Below, piece by piece: positions 60,834 to 64,000 of a stretch of DNA of 64,000 nucleotides. How positions within the stretch are numbered: the stretch's first letter is position 1; every line of letters begins with the position of its first letter. This DNA comes from Owenia fusiformis (taxonomy: Eukaryota; Annelida; Polychaeta; Sabellida; Oweniidae). The translations under genes and the position numbers were made by a program. The notes below the pieces were generated by a model. It ran no database searches. It worked only from the letters and a program-made list of their open reading frames with translations, and was not told where the DNA came from. The stretch is from contig CAIIXF020000009.1 in NCBI GenBank assembly GCA_903813345.2, positions 1,922,001-1,986,000 on the forward strand. The letters are read 5' to 3'.

Positions 60834-63380
60834 GTAAGAGCTGAGATTGTAAAAATGAATGAAATGAATTTATTTACGGAAGTTAAATATTATGATTTCC
60901 TTTTGAAAGCTCAAACACGATATGTTACAGTTTCTACTAACTGTAATTCGATGGATGTTACAGTGCTTGATTGCTATAATTTGTTCACGGCGAAAGGGGT
61001 TCAATTTTTGGTGGCTGTTTGTTGTTTATTTTTCGGTGTTGCCACTCGAGTTTTCTGATTGAAAACAGATCTGATGAATTTTAATCAGAGCAGCCACTTA
61101 AAACGTTTGAAATACAAATGCCAAATTCGAAATGAAATTATTCCGACGATCCTAGTTATTCATTTTTTATCTTATTAATCGATCTAACTATTCAAAATAC
61201 ACGTTCGAGAATTATAAACAACAGGCTTATCTTCAGTGAAATTCGGTGGTTAGATCCCTTGCATGTGTCAGTTGAACATCATTTACATAAAGATCGTACT
61301 TTTCCAGACATGTACACAAACATGATGCGATCGCCGATCGGGAAACATGGAAGAAATGTAATTCGTGCTTTTTGAAGTCAGATTTTGTTCATGGTAGAAA
61401 CATCATTAGCAAATGCTGAAATAGACATTCCTTGATAATAAGACAGAGTCGTGTATTTTTGTCCACTTAAAGGGTGTATATTTGCTTCATGCGTTGAATA
61501 TTCGTCGACAGATGGTTCCTATATGGAATATATTCATCGCTGTCTTCCAAATTGATTTAGAATGCTACGATTTATTGCAAAAACTTATGTCGGACAAATG
61601 CCTTCTATCAGAGGGTAATTATTCACAGAACCAAGCAAGGGCTATATTATCTTTCAGCTGTGGTCAACTGTTGAAATATTTCCAATGACAGCGATATTAC
61701 CCATTTTACATCAATATTTTAGACAATCGTAGTCATTGTTCAGGATGTTTCGCATTCAGATATTCCACATATATGATCGTGTATTTTCTATGCTGGTAGC
61801 ATCTAAAATAACCAAGCAGCTAAAAGGTGTTTACACGAGACCTTGGGATACCCGGATGCATATTCCAGATACAAATCGTTATTCGAAAATTGGCAAATGC
61901 CAACGACGATCAGTTACTCTATATTTGGCTGGATGTGCACCTGCCAGAAGAAACATATGTATTCAAAACATTGCTAATTCACTGCCCTGGACTGCAGACA
62001 CATTGTTGGGGCATTCGGTACCTAGGATTTTTCCAAATGGGGTGCGACTACATCTACAAATATAGTATCCATCATCATACTTCAAGCCTTTTACATCCGG
62101 GGGAAAATAACTCACTCAAAAAGCAGGGGGTTGGGGTGGTTGAACCCAACGCACACCCTCCACTTCGGACACCCATATTATTGTGTACTCATATATGATT
62201 AACCTCTCGAGTCTTTAGCTCGTGACTAGACTTTAATTGCTCAACCTCTTGAACACCAACCTCTCAAAAGGGTTTGACTTTGAAACCAGGGCATTTTTCA
62301 TTTTTTGTTAGTTTTGGATATTCACATCTAAAAACACAATGTTTGATATTTGATTTAATAAGAATAGTAAACATAGACCAATTACATACATTTTAAAACA
62401 TAATTTGTGAAGATCAGATAAAAATTGCCAAAGTTAAAGCAGTTTTAATGTGAAAAATTCTGTGACAGATACATCTGTAGCTCTGGGTTCCAAATGCATT
62501 TTATTTGTGACAGATATATCCGTCATTCTTGGTATTTAAGAGGTTAAAAGGGCCTCGATATATCATAAGTTTGATCCAATCTAATATCAATTAAGAAACA
62601 AATCAAAGCAAGCAAGACTAAGCTATTTACAGGTAATATGTTTGTGTTGCCGAATTGAGAAAGGGCTGTAACACAAACATTAGGGAGGTTAAGATACACG
62701 TTTTTTAAAACTCGTACGTGAACGTGTAGTTAAGGTCCTCTGTAGATAATTAGTTCCTCTCATTTGTACTGTTTACTTGACCTGAGTATAAAGGTACACG
62801 GAATTATAATTCGTATTAGGTCCCAAGTGAATTGAGAGCGGGACATTAATCCCCGGGGGTCGAAATATTACACGTACAGGTTCTAATAAAAAATGTGCAA
62901 CTCAACCTCCCTAATAAAAAGAACATTACTTCGTAAATTATAACCTTATCAAGCAACTTAAGTAGCCTAAACCTACAATAGACAATGGTTAGATGGCATG
63001 ATTTCTTCTGTTTCTTAATAGTTCAATAAAAGGCAAAGAAGATTTAGGACATTGTAATTTGCAACGTTACGTCGAGCTTTTGTTTTAGAAATACTGAAAA
63101 TAGCACGTCCTTGGAATATCAAAAAGGCACAATACTGGATTATATCGTGATAGAAAATATTAAAAACTGAACCAGCTAATCAAATTTTGTCACATGAAAT
63201 TCATTTAGAGATCACTAATTTCGGTCAACATTTGCATGATGTTTTTTTCTCATTATTCAAAGTGTTATATCCACACGAATCCGGGCATCTCATTTTGGTA
63301 TGAATGCACCCGTTGTTATGACAATAGCATGTCCCTATACAGGCTCACAATAAAGCCAATTATTTTCGTTATTTTTCCAG
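60834..63380 (+). other. Intron 2 of gene 2 (2.5 kb)
   Basis: The intron begins GTAAGA and ends TTTTTCCAG, phase 1. It holds one TA-flanked MITE at 62683-62911. The longest ORF inside (61827-62198) resembles nothing I know and overlaps another frame, so I treat it as chance. Confidence 0.85.
62683..62911. mobile_element. GGGAGGTTAAG MITE, 229 bp, TA-flanked
   Basis: The left end GGGAGGTTAAGATACACGTT pairs with the right end complement GGGAGGTTGAGTTGCACATT, with TA on both sides (62681-62682 and 62912-62913). The ends resemble the elements at 36506 and 48787. Confidence 0.85.
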
Positions 63381-63518
63381 ATTACAGTCGCACTGAGACT
63401 GCGTTTGCTGTTATAAGTCTTCTGATTATGCTAGTTGGCAATGGTTTTGCCTTATATACCTTCAAAGAACATCGTTATATGTTTAAGAGGCTCACGGCGT
63501 TCACACATTTTGTTGTAG
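63381..63518 (+). CDS. CACNG: CACNG-like gene 2, third coding exon (TM2 to start of TM3)
   Basis: This 138-nt exon follows a TTTTTCCAG acceptor and ends at TAG|GTAAGT. It completes the split Asp codon from exon 2 and encodes YSRTETAF, a TM2 of about 20 residues (AVISLLIMLVGNGFALYTF), a basic loop (KEHRYMFKR) and LTAFTHFVVG, the start of TM3. It is the structural equivalent of gene 1 exon 33334-33474, with the same phases and nearly the same length. The loop YMFKRLTAFTHFVVG aligns best with the gamma-1/6 form (YLLRPASMFYAFAG). The last exon (rest of TM3, TM4, tail) is not in the remaining 482 bases, so the gene is cut by the window edge. Confidence 0.92.
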
Positions 63519-64000
63519 GTAAGTTACTATGGGGATAGCCATACACGTTGCTCAGCTAGTTGAACACGTGTGCGTTATTCATTTACATGTTCTATATATG
63601 GTAACTCTTGACATATCTTGTCTTATCTCCAGAACACAAGTGTAAGGGTTTCTATAGCTGCTATTTTTACAAGAAAAGTAATAACTTTAGAAGACCTTAA
63701 GAAAGATATAAGAACGTGGATAGATATCACAAGCCAGGTGTAAAAGGGTAGGTGGTCCTATCAAATTTTGGTCCTACTCTCTATTGATTTATATGGTCAC
63801 TTAACTACAATTATTTTCCTTATTATCTATACACAGTCAGGGGCAGTAAGGGCCGTTAAGAAGGGGGACCATAATTTCTTTCACATCGGCCCTCTTACAC
63901 TCTGATAGTCTTCACCGGATATTTAGACCCACACTATTTTTTATAAGTTTAAAGAACATTTCTGGTCATTTTTAATAATAGAGGACACATGGGTCGGTCG
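63519..64000 (+). other. Start of intron 3 of gene 2, cut by window edge
   Basis: The donor GTAAGT is at 63519. No acceptor with TM3/TM4 coding follows within the window. Confidence 0.8.

Noticed and set aside
61736-62198. Overlapping ORFs of 109 and 123 codons
   Set aside because: Two frames are open at once, neither resembles a known protein, and the region is intronic.

Overview
The window looks like AT-rich nuclear DNA from an invertebrate animal. Coding blocks are short exons bounded by GT...AG introns (one intron is 17.7 kb), and most of the sequence is non-coding with many tandem arrays and fold-back (MITE-like) elements. No operons, bacterial-type gene packing or convincing transposase ORFs are visible. 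I cannot name the species; a bilaterian marine invertebrate is an inference only.

Only two genes are firmly supported. Both lie on the + strand and belong to the CACNG family (voltage-gated calcium channel gamma subunits / TARPs, claudin superfamily). Gene 1 is represented by its last two coding exons (33334-33474 and 34915-35498). It has TM2, TM3, TM4 and a cytoplasmic tail with an Arg/Ser-rich block and the PDZ ligand RRTTPV, as in stargazin. Its first exons are not seen and probably lie upstream of the window. Gene 2 begins about 7 kb downstream (coding exon 1 at 42765-43026, exon 2 at 60753-60833, exon 3 at 63381-63518) and runs off the right edge before its last exon. Its extracellular loop and TM2 look more like the gamma-1/gamma-6 branch. 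All splice junctions are phase 1 and exon sizes (81, 138, 141 nt) fit the family. A TARP-like gene followed by a gamma-1/6-like gene on the same strand resembles the vertebrate CACNG5-4-1 and CACNG7-8-6 clusters, so this may be a pre-vertebrate version of that cluster.

Layout: 1-33 kb is upstream or intronic DNA filled with repeats: a 77-bp array (5.0-5.8 kb), a hairpin (7.2 kb), a 3.5-kb non-coding fold-back element with CACTG ends (8.2-11.7 kb), a 41-bp array (14.3 kb), a 155-bp array (15.8-17 kb), a TA-flanked MITE (17.6 kb), a 47-bp array (21.2-22.1 kb) beside a mariner-like MITE, further hairpins at 23.6 and 26.9 kb, and an orphan histone-type 3' stem-loop (29.05 kb, minus strand). 33-35.5 kb is gene 1. 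35.5-42.7 kb is the intergenic spacer with three fold-back elements. 42.8-63.5 kb is gene 2, whose giant first intron holds many MITEs and a 142-bp array. The rest ends in intron 3 of gene 2.

The two genes probably act in the same kind of complex: four-pass membrane subunits that modify calcium channels (gamma-1/6 type) or AMPA/kainate receptors (TARP type). The sequence alone does not establish the partner.
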